Origin: Bacteroidales bacterium
GTDB lineage: Bacteria; Bacteroidota; Bacteroidia; Bacteroidales; UBA932
Length of the DNA: 44,663 nt
Reading direction: 5' to 3'
NCBI GenBank assembly: GCA_029007435.1
Contig: JAQXHU010000125.1
Location: 1-44,663 of the forward strand
The notes under the pieces were generated by a model. It was not told the DNA's origin. It worked only from the letters and a program-made list of their open reading frames with translations, and did no database searches. The translations under genes and the position numbers were made by a program. Below are positions 1 through 8,472 of this stretch, in pieces (position 1 is the first letter of the stretch; every line of letters starts with the position of its first letter).

Positions 1-786
1 TATTTCTATATCAATATTCATATCCACTCTCCAACGATTGCTTTCCGGTGAGCTGGACGCTGGATGTCCGGGGCTCATCGTGACGGCATTGAAATAACCG
101 GCCCTTTCTTTCAGCATTCCGTACAGAGCGTCAGCCATGTCCTTCTCAAACAGGATATTATCCAACAGATACCCCAACCTCTGCATTGTTGTCGCCGTTG
201 TATAATGGAGAACGGCTCTCATCTTGTTAATATCAATGGTATCAACCAATTCGGCGATGACTGTGGCCGCCCTTTGATAGCCTCCTACATGTGAAGCAAA
301 TTGGATGAGATCCGCTACCGTCAACTCTGCCGATGAATAGCATATACGGCCCATCTCTCCATTTCGTGTCTCAATAAGTTCTTCCGGTATATGCTGGCGG
401 TAATTCCAGTCCAATAGCGAATTTCTGTTTGATGTTCTTGTCCTTGGACCTGTGGTTACAATCTGCGTTATCATTGTCCTTTGGTGAGAGGCTCCATATA
501 TGGCCGCAGCCGACAATAATCCAACATAGTAAGGCTTGCCAAGGTGTCCCATAAGCTCATTTACGTAATAGCTGGGCGGCACTATCCCTTTTAACTGATA
601 CTGTATTGGAATGATAACATAGAATCCCTTGTATACATTCTCAATCCTCTTGGCTGATACCAGTCTATTGATGTCAGTTTTCAAGGATTTCTCTGTCCGT
701 TCACGAAACACACAACGAGCTTGCTGGAAAGAGAAGGAAGTAACTCCTCTTTGTTCCTGTTCTTTTATCCAGTCGTTTAAACTCAT
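1..786 (-). CDS. AbiEi-family antitoxin / transcriptional regulator (3' end outside window)
   Basis: Reading from ATG at 786 leftwards gives 262 codons without a stop, running off the window edge, so the gene is partial. The first ~55 residues look like a winged-helix domain. The following part (YYVGLLSAAAIYGASHQ, then ITQIVTT and a RNSLLDWNYR stretch) matches the layout of AbiEi antitoxins of type IV toxin-antitoxin systems. Known members repress their own operon and neutralise the nucleotidyltransferase toxin AbiEii without binding it. The toxin gene would be expected to the left of base 1 and cannot be seen. A strong promoter and a 14-bp inverted repeat lie at 801-836, which suggests autoregulation. 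It could instead be a stand-alone AbiEi-like regulator. Confidence 0.75.
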   Translation of the reverse strand, partial: MSLNDWIKEQEQRGVTSFSFQQARCVFRERTEKSLKTDINRLVSAKRIENVYKGFYVIIPIQYQLKGIVPPSYYVNELMGHLGKPYYVGLLSAAAIYGASHQRTMITQIVTTGPRTRTSNRNSLLDWNYRQHIPEELIETRNGEMGRICYSSAELTVADLIQFASHVGGYQRAATVIAELVDTIDINKMRAVLHYTTATTMQRLGYLLDNILFEKDMADALYGMLKERAGYFNAVTMSPGHPASSSPESNRWRVDMNIDIEI

Positions 787-800
787 ATTCGGTTGATTTG

Positions 801-835
801 TTGCAAAGGTAAGCAATTTACGCTTGCCTTTGCAA
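801..835. promoter_or_regulatory. Operator-like inverted repeat over the AbiEi promoter
   Basis: The left arm TTGCAAAGGTAAGC (801-814) and right arm GCTTGCCTTTGCAA (822-835) are reverse complements with one mismatch in 14, separated by 7 bases. The left arm contains the -7 element and the right arm reaches into the -33 element, so a bound dimer would block RNA polymerase. AbiEi proteins are known to bind inverted repeats in their own promoters. That this repeat is the site is inference. Confidence 0.55.
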
Positions 836-836
836 T
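804..836 (-). promoter_or_regulatory. Promoter of the AbiEi gene
   Basis: On the minus strand TACCTTTG (804-811) matches the Bacteroidota -7 consensus TAnnTTTG exactly. ATTG (833-836) sits 21 bases upstream as a -33 element with one mismatch to TTTG. The ATG at 786 lies 17 bases past the -7 box, so the leader is short. Both elements lie within or at the edge of the arms of the inverted repeat at 801-835. Confidence 0.6.
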
Positions 837-1071
837 ATTTTTAATGAAAAATTTCAACACGGAGTCACTGGAATGATCCGGATTCGGTGACCCTTTGTTA
901 CAGTCTGAAACCAGTTGAACCCAAAAATCAACAAACAGCTTGAAAATGCTTATCATTACCGTCGCCCTGGTGCTGGCAGTCCATTGAGATTATTCATACA
1001 CCTCGCTATGTCTCATATCCGTCCTGTATGCCCGCTCACTTGACGATTCCCTGCTTGATTCGTTCAATCTG

Positions 1072-1446
1072 CTAGATGGCGTAAATGGGACATATCCGGA
1101 CGTGCCTGACATCGTTGTTGTCCTCCTTGTCCACGTAGTCGAATTTTCCGAAATTCTCCATTGAACAACGTATTGCATAGTGCAGTTTCCTTTCCCGCAT
1201 CAATGCCCAAAGGCTCTTCATACCACCTTGTGAGTCAGCTTTCACTTCGATAGGGACAACTACCTGCAGATGGTTTGATATGTAATCGACTTCGGCCTCG
1301 GAATTTTTCGCATGCCTTACCCAGTAATATAGATCGTGGCGAATGTTGGGGGACATGTTGTGCAACATCTCAAGTCCGACAACCATCTCTGCCATTGGCC
1401 CCTTGTTTACCAATTCGGAAACACCGTAGAGTTCTGCCAAATCCAA
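1072..1446 (-). pseudogene. 3' remnant of an AAA-type ATPase with DUF4143 domain
   Basis: The 124-residue reading frame begins with a non-ATG codon directly at the end of the CpXC gene and corresponds only to the C-terminal part of DUF4143 proteins. The features are a VNKGPMAEMVVGLE-like stretch, LYYWVRHAKNSEAEVDYI, PIEVKADSQG and a terminal FDYVDK...PIYAI. Complete family members are about 380-450 residues with a Walker-type AAA domain in front, all of which is missing here. The break lies at about 1447-1452. It has no visible start signal of its own, so it is most likely non-functional debris, possibly left by a recombination that brought the CpXC gene next to it. Translation by read-through coupling from the upstream CpXC gene cannot be excluded. 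Confidence 0.65.
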
Positions 1447-1452
1447 ATTATT

Positions 1453-2130
1453 TTAACGCATCCGGGTGGCGAGCCACTCCGCATCCACTTTCGTGAAGCC
1501 GGCGCCGGGACGCGCTGAAGGATTGCGCTGGAGAATCCCGCGGCAGTCCTCATAGACATTGAACCCTATCTGGACACCCTGCATCTGTCCGTCAAACGGG
1601 TATGAGAACGTGATGTCATTGTCCGCACCGTCCATTTTGTAGAACTTGAACGGAGCGTCTGCAATAGCTTTAGCGCGGTCCTTATTGCTTTCTTTTTCAG
1701 CAAGTTCCATCTTGGTGATATACTTGCACATTTCCATTACGGCATCGTCAAGCCCGGCATCGTGGATATTAACTTTCTCGATAAGCGACCCCACATCGGA
1801 CACGCGTCGGAGCACGTAGCCCTCCAATCCGCCTTCTTCCGAACCCATCTGTCCGGCGATGGCCTCAAGATGCTTTTCCACAGCCGAAAGTTCGGCGTCC
1901 GGCATCCCTCCGTCAGGCAGCAGCCATATCATCAGCCGCTCTTCCGGGTCGTGGTAAAGAGTCTGGTACACTGCAAGATTCATCTGCCCGCAGTTAGGGC
2001 ACTGCCATACGAACAGCGAGCCGTCTTTGACATTTCCTTTAAGCTCAGGATTGTCTTTTACATTGATGCTCTGATAAGTTGTTATTTTGTTTTCTCTCCC
2101 GCAGGAGGAACATTTTACCTGTGTAAGCAT
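1453..2130 (-). CDS. CpXC domain protein (zinc-ribbon-like)
   Basis: The 225-residue product begins with a paired-cysteine domain: C7-S-S-C10 near the N-terminus and C44-P-N-C47 after about 35 residues. This is the CpXC domain signature, probably a zinc site. There is no signal peptide and no membrane segment, so it is cytoplasmic. The rest, after about residue 90, is charged and helical with no recognised motif. The family function is unknown. The gene ends on top of the DUF4143 remnant. ATG at 2130 is a reasonable start because the CpXC domain begins within a few residues of it. Confidence 0.7.
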   Translation of the reverse strand: MLTQVKCSSCGRENKITTYQSINVKDNPELKGNVKDGSLFVWQCPNCGQMNLAVYQTLYHDPEERLMIWLLPDGGMPDAELSAVEKHLEAIAGQMGSEEGGLEGYVLRRVSDVGSLIEKVNIHDAGLDDAVMEMCKYITKMELAEKESNKDRAKAIADAPFKFYKMDGADNDITFSYPFDGQMQGVQIGFNVYEDCRGILQRNPSARPGAGFTKVDAEWLATRMR

Positions 2131-2239
2131 TTGATCAGTATTATAATTATGATCGTCGGTCCTGTATGAAAATCAATGGAAACCGGCGCGGAAGTAACGG
2201 TTTTTGTTCTAAAGTGCTGCAAAAATAATAAAATAATGT

Positions 2240-2247
2240 TATATTTG
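2240..2247 (+). promoter_or_regulatory. -7 element upstream of yeiH-like gene
   Basis: TATATTTG is an exact TAnnTTTG match 52 bases before the ATG at 2300. No TTTG lies at the standard 19-21 base distance. A short inverted repeat TGGCA-AA-TGCCA (2257-2268) lies in the leader. Confidence 0.4.
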
Positions 2248-2299
2248 GGCGATTTTTGGCAAATGCCACCAACTGAAAACAATAAAACCAAACCTTATA

Positions 2300-3541
2300 A
2301 TGAAATCTTGGCTTAAGCAATTCACGACAGAAGACTGGATCATCGTCTTCGTTGGCGCGGCGGTTCTTGCGCTTGCGTGTATTTTCCCAAAATCTATGCC
2401 GGTAATGCCTAAGACACTGGCAACCACTGCGGACTGGGCAAGTGCCCTTTATATGTTCGGCTTCGTGCTCCTTCTCACATACGTGACATTGGGAGCTCTC
2501 CGCAAGCCGCTCAAAGGCACGTTCGTTTCCCTTCTGTTCATTTTCGCCATCACTGTCCTGGCGCAGGTGACAGCCAATATTCCAATTATCAAGAAATGGG
2601 GATTCGAGTCAGTCTTCTTCGCAGTCATTTACGGTCTGATTCTCAACAACTGCTTCACCCTGCCGAAATGGCTCAAGACAGCGGTCAACAGCGAGTTCTA
2701 TATCAAAGTCGGCATCATCTGCCTCGGCTCGACGATTCTCTTCGGGGAAATGATGAAGTCAGGAGCCTACGGACTTGCACAGTCATTCATTGTGGTGTTC
2801 ACAGTTTGGTATTTCTGCTTCTGGGTCGGAAAGAAGATGAACGTGGACCCGGAAATGGGCACAATGCTTTCCAGCGCCGTATCCATCTGCGGAGTGTCAG
2901 CGGCCATCGCCACCTGCGGTGTGATCAATGGAGACAACAAGAAACTCTCATACGTGGTTTCACTTGTGCTCATCATCGCCATCCCGATGATGTATCTCCT
3001 GCCCTGGCTCGCTGATCTGATGAATCTCTCGCCTGAAGTGGCCGGAGCGTGGATTGGAGGAACCATCGACACCACTGGCGCAGTAGCTGCTGCCGGGACC
3101 CTGATCAAGGCTCCGGAGGCCGGCCAGACAGCCATTATCGTGAAGTCATCACAGAATGTCCTTCTCGGACTTGCCGCATTCTTCATCTCAATGATGTGGG
3201 CATACAAGGGAACCAACAAGGAGACCCGTCCTACAGCCGGAGTCATCTGGGAGAGATTCCCTAAATTCGTGCTCGGAATGGTCATCGCTTCCCTCGTGTT
3301 CAGTTTCCTTCTCTCTCCAGAGGCCGCCAAGACAGTCGGCAAGGTGACAAAAGGATTCCAGAACACCCTCTTCAGCGTTGCATTCGTGTGCATCGGTCTG
3401 GAAACCAGGCTCAAGGATATCTTCGGAAAGGAGAACAGAGTTCCTCTCAAAGTGTTCCTTACAGCTCAGACTTTCAATATCTTTGTGACACTTGTGATTG
3501 CCTACATTATCTTCGGTCTCATCAAACCGGCCATCGGATAA
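2300..3541 (+). CDS. YeiH/UPF0324 family membrane protein (putative sulfate exporter family)
   Basis: The 413-residue protein has roughly ten or more hydrophobic segments across its length, including LALACIFPKSMPVMP near the start and segments around 60-85, 95-115, 130-150, 160-175 and 215-235. The polar turns SAVSICGVSAAIA and GGTIDTTGAVAAAG are the most conserved features of the YeiH (UPF0324) family. Members are inner-membrane proteins often labelled putative sulfate exporters, but the substrate is not firmly established. The length is near that of Bacteroidota members (the E. coli protein is shorter). It is monocistronic and faces the large gene on the other strand, whose stop lies only a few bases away. 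Confidence 0.85.
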   Translation: MKSWLKQFTTEDWIIVFVGAAVLALACIFPKSMPVMPKTLATTADWASALYMFGFVLLLTYVTLGALRKPLKGTFVSLLFIFAITVLAQVTANIPIIKKWGFESVFFAVIYGLILNNCFTLPKWLKTAVNSEFYIKVGIICLGSTILFGEMMKSGAYGLAQSFIVVFTVWYFCFWVGKKMNVDPEMGTMLSSAVSICGVSAAIATCGVINGDNKKLSYVVSLVLIIAIPMMYLLPWLADLMNLSPEVAGAWIGGTIDTTGAVAAAGTLIKAPEAGQTAIIVKSSQNVLLGLAAFFISMMWAYKGTNKETRPTAGVIWERFPKFVLGMVIASLVFSFLLSPEAAKTVGKVTKGFQNTLFSVAFVCIGLETRLKDIFGKENRVPLKVFLTAQTFNIFVTLVIAYIIFGLIKPAIG

Positions 3542-3544
3542 TCG

Positions 3545-6500
3545 TTACAGAGAAATATTGAATTCAAATCCTATATAGTGGCTGTCCATCCGGCAGCCAC
3601 TTTTCTTTATCCGGTCAAATGCCGAGCCTCCGTTCCAGTCCACAGTGATTCCTATCCCGCAGTCGTAAGGGACCCAGAGAAGATTGGCCAGCCTGGCGAG
3701 CACTTTCACTCCGGCGCTGAACAGATTTCCGTCGGTTATTGATTTCCCCTCGGAGAACATAGTGAAGTCGAAATGCGGTGTGAGCTCGAAATTCTTTATG
3801 TAGAACAACGGTGAGAAACAGCTGATGTCGCCAAAATAGATCGGGATAGCATAGTCAGCACTGATTTTCAAGTGGTTGCGAGACATCGCCCTGAGATACC
3901 AGTCTGCCCCGGAATTTGCGAATCCTCTCGGATCCAGGTCCAAGGTGTTCTCTTTGAACAGGCCTTCCGACTGCTGGTGCTGATACAATGCGGCCAGACG
4001 CAGGCCCTGAGTTCTTGTTATTCCCGGCAGATATCCGTAAATATACCCATATGCGGAGGACGTGAACATATCTTCAAGACCGGCCCTTCCGGAATATCCG
4101 GCTTCGGCGCCTATCCCGAATTGCGGATAAACCTCCGATGCCGCCACAGGACGCATCACATATCCACGCAGGGAGGCGGTAACCTTCTGCATCAGTACAT
4201 TCCTGCCTGCCTCATAGCCAAGGAAGTGCGCAGCCCCGAAGAAACCGTTGAAATTGCCGTCGTATGTGAGTCTGACCGCTGATTTGTTGAAGCGGTCATT
4301 GCTTATGGTGTATTCAGCCTGCGGGATAAGACCTTTAAGCCAGCCGCCCGATGAGAAGTTGAAAGGGATATAGGCCTTCACCCTGCCCTCAATGTGTGGA
4401 TTGTCAAGCAGTACGCCGGTCATATTTTCAGAAACGTCGCCTGCGGAGACAGTCTGCCTGCGCCTGTACTGGATCGCGGCCCTGTCATTGATGTCCGCGG
4501 ACAGCTCGAAAACAGGGTACAGTCCGGAATAGCTCAGCCTGATATGGCCTGAATGCCTGTGTTTTGTCCCGTCGTATGCATAAGAATACGGGTCTTTGTG
4601 CCAGCTGTATCCAATCGACCCCCAGGCTGTGCCCAAATCATTCTGGAACAAAGCCGTGGCTCCTGCTGAAGCATATTCGTAATTGTAATCTGCGCTCAAT
4701 GACGAGATTTTGTCATAATCGAAATACAACGGTGCCCAGGAGTGGAATCTCAATATATGCGCTGCTTTGCGATAATGTTTTACGTCCTGGAGACTGATAT
4801 CGGGGCTGGCAAGGCTGTCAGGCCAGCTGATTCCTTTGCCCATTGCAAGCTCCCTTTCCTGCGCGGTCAGGATATCGGCCACCTTGTATTTATGGATATC
4901 GTTGAAATTGACATTTTTATGTAGAAGACTCTCCCAGCTTGCGCGATGAAGCATCTTGTCGTCTCCTGACTGCACGGTAAAATAAATGTTGTCGCCGGCC
5001 CGGCAGAACTCAGCTCCTCCGTTCCGGAGAGATGTCAGTTGTGCCACTTCTCCTGAATCCGGAAAGTATTCGTAACACTCATTTGTCCCGGTGCGGTCGC
5101 AGGCGAACATCAATTTTCCGTTCTCCTCACGCATATTCCGGATGCTGACTGGCAGCGGCCCGACAACTGTCTCAATCTTTCCGTCCAAATTGTCTGTCAC
5201 CCTGTAAATGCCGGCACCTCCCTCTGATATTGCGGTGAAATACAGGTAGTTCCCGACATAGCACACTTCGGCCGCCTGGATGCTGTCCGGAAGCCTGAGG
5301 CTTTTCAGCACAGCGCCGTTTCCTGCATCAATGAGATTTATCCCGGATCCTCCTTCCACAGGCAGGGATACTGCGGCTATTGTCTTACCGTCTGCTGATG
5401 GAACCGGGTTGAAGAGCCGGCCTTTGCGGACCAGTGTGCCGGCACGTCCGGAATCCGGAGTGTAATACCTTATGGCTGAGCTCATTTCCAACGTCCATCT
5501 CTCATCGGGCAATGTCTCGCTCCACCAGAGTCTTATGCCGTCGGATGAAAGCCTGCCGGTGTTGCCGGAGAACGCCCTGAGTTTTCTTGTCGAACCGTCC
5601 GCTGGGTTAATTTCCACCAATGCGGGAGCGTCAGCAAGCCCGCTGGTGATCCCGTATATTTTCCCGTTGAGGCCAACGCAACCTTTCAATTCGGTGTACC
5701 AGCGGCCTTGTCCCGACACTCTTTCGCAAGGGATGAAAGGTTCCCTCGATGCGGCTTCCTCTTCCCATATCTCATTGGCTGTCTGCATAACAGTGCGGAA
5801 AGACTCTTTGAAATTCATTCCAGAGGCCATCTTGACGGTCTTCTTCGTATTGCCGAACCTGAAAGGATTCTTCCGGAGCCGGTCAAAATATCTTTCAGTG
5901 TAAAGCGGATCGTCAAAGCAGTATCTGACGCCGGCGATAGTGAGGTATCCCAATGCGTAATGGTCAGGAGTATAATGCCTGTATGAACCGTATCTCCATC
6001 TGTCCCAGTTCCTCCAGTCCCCCTGAGGGAATGCGGCCCGGTAATACTCGAGAAAATCCGCTGACCTGCCTCTTCCGGCATCAGTCAGGGCTGTCTCGGC
6101 CACGACCGCATCTCCCTCAAGCATCCAGGTGTTGGGCCATATCGCCGAATATGCACCCTGTGCCATATCTCCCAATATGATTGTGAGCGGCTTCAGCCAG
6201 CCCCTGTATCCGAATTGCATCTGGGATATGTGCCTGCCCTCGTGGATGGCGAGTGTCTTTGCCCACGGCAATGGCTCCGGATCATATGCGTCAGCCAGGG
6301 TGAAAATGTCCAACCGTTTCGGAGCCCAGGTCACAGATGCGTTAGGTATGCCGTGGTACGGATGCAGGATTACTGGAAACTTCCGCTTCTTCCCTCCTTT
6401 CAGGACAAGTCCCGAACTGATGGCCACCCCTTCAGTGTATTTTTCGAATTGGACGGCATAGCTTGCAGCCAAAGAGTCGGTTCCTGACGGATAAATGAAA

Positions 6501-6652
6501 CGGTAATGGTCTGTCCGGCCTGTCTTCCATCCGAGACGGCCCGGGTCGCTGCCCAGTGAATAGAACTGGGCGGATGCCGGAATTGCGCCGAAGAGTGCGG
6601 CTGACAGCAGGATTATATATGTTGATCTGAGACATTTCAGGCTTGAATTCAT
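3545..6652 (-). CDS. Surface protein: HExxH peptidase-like head, beta-propeller-like middle, outer-membrane barrel tail
   Basis: ATG at 6652 is preferred over the upstream TTG at 6688 because it opens a clean signal peptide ending ASAQ; the mature protein is about 1,000 residues. The head carries IHEGRH (about residues 136-141), a perfect HExxH, followed 38 residues later by WMLEGDAVVAE, the W-x-x-E-G-x-A pattern that supplies the third zinc ligand in gluzincins and Peptidase_MA-like proteins. The middle (about 310-610) has repeated short strands with DG turns, like TolB/WD40 propellers (PSADGKTIAAVS, GNYLYFTA, DNIYFTV). The last ~380 residues alternate aromatic strands and turns and end FEFNISL, typical of an outer-membrane beta-barrel. 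It probably sits in the outer membrane. The peptidase role is inferred. It is monocistronic. Confidence 0.65.
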   Translation of the reverse strand: MNSSLKCLRSTYIILLSAALFGAIPASAQFYSLGSDPGRLGWKTGRTDHYRFIYPSGTDSLAASYAVQFEKYTEGVAISSGLVLKGGKKRKFPVILHPYHGIPNASVTWAPKRLDIFTLADAYDPEPLPWAKTLAIHEGRHISQMQFGYRGWLKPLTIILGDMAQGAYSAIWPNTWMLEGDAVVAETALTDAGRGRSADFLEYYRAAFPQGDWRNWDRWRYGSYRHYTPDHYALGYLTIAGVRYCFDDPLYTERYFDRLRKNPFRFGNTKKTVKMASGMNFKESFRTVMQTANEIWEEEAASREPFIPCERVSGQGRWYTELKGCVGLNGKIYGITSGLADAPALVEINPADGSTRKLRAFSGNTGRLSSDGIRLWWSETLPDERWTLEMSSAIRYYTPDSGRAGTLVRKGRLFNPVPSADGKTIAAVSLPVEGGSGINLIDAGNGAVLKSLRLPDSIQAAEVCYVGNYLYFTAISEGGAGIYRVTDNLDGKIETVVGPLPVSIRNMREENGKLMFACDRTGTNECYEYFPDSGEVAQLTSLRNGGAEFCRAGDNIYFTVQSGDDKMLHRASWESLLHKNVNFNDIHKYKVADILTAQERELAMGKGISWPDSLASPDISLQDVKHYRKAAHILRFHSWAPLYFDYDKISSLSADYNYEYASAGATALFQNDLGTAWGSIGYSWHKDPYSYAYDGTKHRHSGHIRLSYSGLYPVFELSADINDRAAIQYRRRQTVSAGDVSENMTGVLLDNPHIEGRVKAYIPFNFSSGGWLKGLIPQAEYTISNDRFNKSAVRLTYDGNFNGFFGAAHFLGYEAGRNVLMQKVTASLRGYVMRPVAASEVYPQFGIGAEAGYSGRAGLEDMFTSSAYGYIYGYLPGITRTQGLRLAALYQHQQSEGLFKENTLDLDPRGFANSGADWYLRAMSRNHLKISADYAIPIYFGDISCFSPLFYIKNFELTPHFDFTMFSEGKSITDGNLFSAGVKVLARLANLLWVPYDCGIGITVDWNGGSAFDRIKKSGCRMDSHYIGFEFNISL

Positions 6653-6714
6653 ATAACGCTCAATTTTATTCTTAAATATATGTGACAATGAAAGGCAAAT
6701 CTAACTATTTTTTA

Positions 6715-6722
6715 TAATTTTG
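6715..6722 (+). promoter_or_regulatory. -7 element upstream of the Na/Pi cotransporter gene
   Basis: TAATTTTG is an exact TAnnTTTG match, 19 bases before the ATG at 6742. A good -33 element is not apparent at the standard distance. Confidence 0.45.
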
Positions 6723-6741
6723 CAGACAAATTAAACATATT

Positions 6742-8472
6742 ATGCAGATTGTACTTCAAGTCCTCACTCTGTTCGGAGCTCTTTCGATGTTCCTATACGG
6801 AATGACACTTATGAGTGAAGGTCTTCAGAAAGCGGCGGGCGATAAACTCAGGTCGTTCCTGGCCGCGATGACATCCACAAGATTCAAGAGGGTCATCACA
6901 GGTATTATCATCACTGCCCTCATACAGTCTTCAAGCGGCACCACCGTTATGGTGGTCAGTATGGTGAATGCCGGACTCCTTTCACTCGGAAATGCAATCG
7001 GCGTGATAATGGGCGCCAACATTGGAACGACTGTAACTGCTTGGTTGATAGCTGTATTCGGATTCAGTGTGGATATTTCGACGGTGGCGATACCTTTAGT
7101 GGCGCTCGGATTTATCCTCACTACCAGCAAGAACAACCGAAACCGGAGCATCGGCCAATGCGTCATAGGCTTTTCCCTGCTCATTCTCGGACTCGCGGCC
7201 CTGAAAGCTTCTGTGCCGAATCTTGATGAACATCCTGAGGCGCTTGCGTTCGTCCAGAATATGACCGGTTACGGATTCGGTTCGGTCCTCATTTTCCTGG
7301 CTATAGGAACAATTCTCACCATAGTTCTCCAGGCATCCAGCGCTACGATGGCGCTCACGATGGTGTTCGTCTCAAACGGCTGGATAGGTTTCGATATGGC
7401 GGCCGCGATGGTGCTGGGTGAAAACATAGGAACAACAATCACCGCCAATATTGCAGCTTCCGTGGCCAACTATTCCGCCAAAAGGGCTGCCAGGGCGCAT
7501 ACGGTCTTCAATATTTTCGGAGTAGTATGGGTGCTCATCGTATTCCATCCGTTCCTTTGGCTGATCGGACGGATTGTGGCGGCACTCGGCCTTGCGGACC
7601 CGACGGTCGCCGACCTCACCCTTATTGACTCGGACCCGTCACTCAAGACATCTGTGCTTTACGGAGTCTGCACCTTGCACACACTTTTCAATCTCACCAA
7701 CACAATGGTGCTCATATGGCTTGTGCCTCAGATAGAGAAACTTGTCACTATGCTTGTTCCTACGCCTAATGGTGAAGGTGAGGTTTACAGGCTGAAATTC
7801 ATCCAGGGAGGTCCCCTCTCCACGGCAGAGCTCTCACTTGACGAGGCCGAGCAGGAGATTGTCCATTTCGCCGAGATATGCCGTAACGGCTTCGGATATG
7901 CCCGGCAGGCCATAGCGGAGACGGACAGCGGAAGGTTCGATGACCTCAGGAACAAGCTGATAAAGTATGAGGGCATAACCGACAGGATAGAATATGAGAT
8001 TGCCGCATATCTCAATGAGGTTTCGAAGGGCGAGATTTCAGAGTCTTCCGCAACCCGCATCAAAGGAATGTACAAGATTATCGGGGAACTTGAGAGTCTT
8101 GGAGATTCCGGAGAGGCGATAGGACGGATGCTTGCGAGACGCAATGAGCACGGGAAAACTTTCGACTCCGAGCAGCTCAAACGTCTGGGCAGGATGTGCG
8201 ACCTTGTAGATGTGGCTTTCCAGGCTATGCTGGACAATCTCAAGACTTCTTATACAGCCATCAGGGATATCACCAATGCGAAGGATGCCGAATATAACAT
8301 CAATGAGTTCCGCAATACCCTGCGGGAGGAACACATTATCAATATTGAGGAGAATCCTGAGTACAATTACCAGATTGGCGTGTTTTATATGGATATTGTT
8401 GCCGAGCTGGAGAAGATGGGGGATTTCATCATAAATATCTCCGAGGCGAAAATCGCTGAGAACAATGCGTAG
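6742..8472 (+). CDS. Na+/phosphate cotransporter family protein with PhoU-like C-terminus
   Basis: The 576-residue protein has an N-terminal Na/Pi cotransporter domain with two QSSS-type repeats, the hallmark of this fold: QSSSGTT at 62-68 and QASSATM near 197. Hydrophobic segments continue to about residue 320. The C-terminal part (about 345-570) is helical and hydrophilic and resembles PhoU. It probably imports phosphate with sodium across the inner membrane. Its stop overlaps the start of the DUF5106 lipoprotein gene by 8 bases, so the two are translated from one transcript. The length fits bacterial NptA/YjbB-type proteins carrying the PhoU domain. Confidence 0.9.
   Translation: MQIVLQVLTLFGALSMFLYGMTLMSEGLQKAAGDKLRSFLAAMTSTRFKRVITGIIITALIQSSSGTTVMVVSMVNAGLLSLGNAIGVIMGANIGTTVTAWLIAVFGFSVDISTVAIPLVALGFILTTSKNNRNRSIGQCVIGFSLLILGLAALKASVPNLDEHPEALAFVQNMTGYGFGSVLIFLAIGTILTIVLQASSATMALTMVFVSNGWIGFDMAAAMVLGENIGTTITANIAASVANYSAKRAARAHTVFNIFGVVWVLIVFHPFLWLIGRIVAALGLADPTVADLTLIDSDPSLKTSVLYGVCTLHTLFNLTNTMVLIWLVPQIEKLVTMLVPTPNGEGEVYRLKFIQGGPLSTAELSLDEAEQEIVHFAEICRNGFGYARQAIAETDSGRFDDLRNKLIKYEGITDRIEYEIAAYLNEVSKGEISESSATRIKGMYKIIGELESLGDSGEAIGRMLARRNEHGKTFDSEQLKRLGRMCDLVDVAFQAMLDNLKTSYTAIRDITNAKDAEYNINEFRNTLREEHIINIEENPEYNYQIGVFYMDIVAELEKMGDFIINISEAKIAENNA

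Larger units (their letters stand above)
787..1071. other. Non-coding gap between AbiEi gene and DUF4143 remnant
   Basis: No convincing gene on either strand. Besides the promoter and operator there is an imperfect palindrome at 862-893 (GAGTCAC at 863-869 against GTGACCC at 887-893, with CCGGATTC in the centre). It resembles the repeated GTCA/CCGGAAT motifs in non-coding ends of some IS21-like elements, but no transposase or clear element border is visible. Confidence 0.4.

Noticed and set aside
990..1178. 62-residue minus-strand frame
   Set aside because: It overlaps the DUF4143 remnant in another frame and is Ser/Arg/Thr-rich without any motif.
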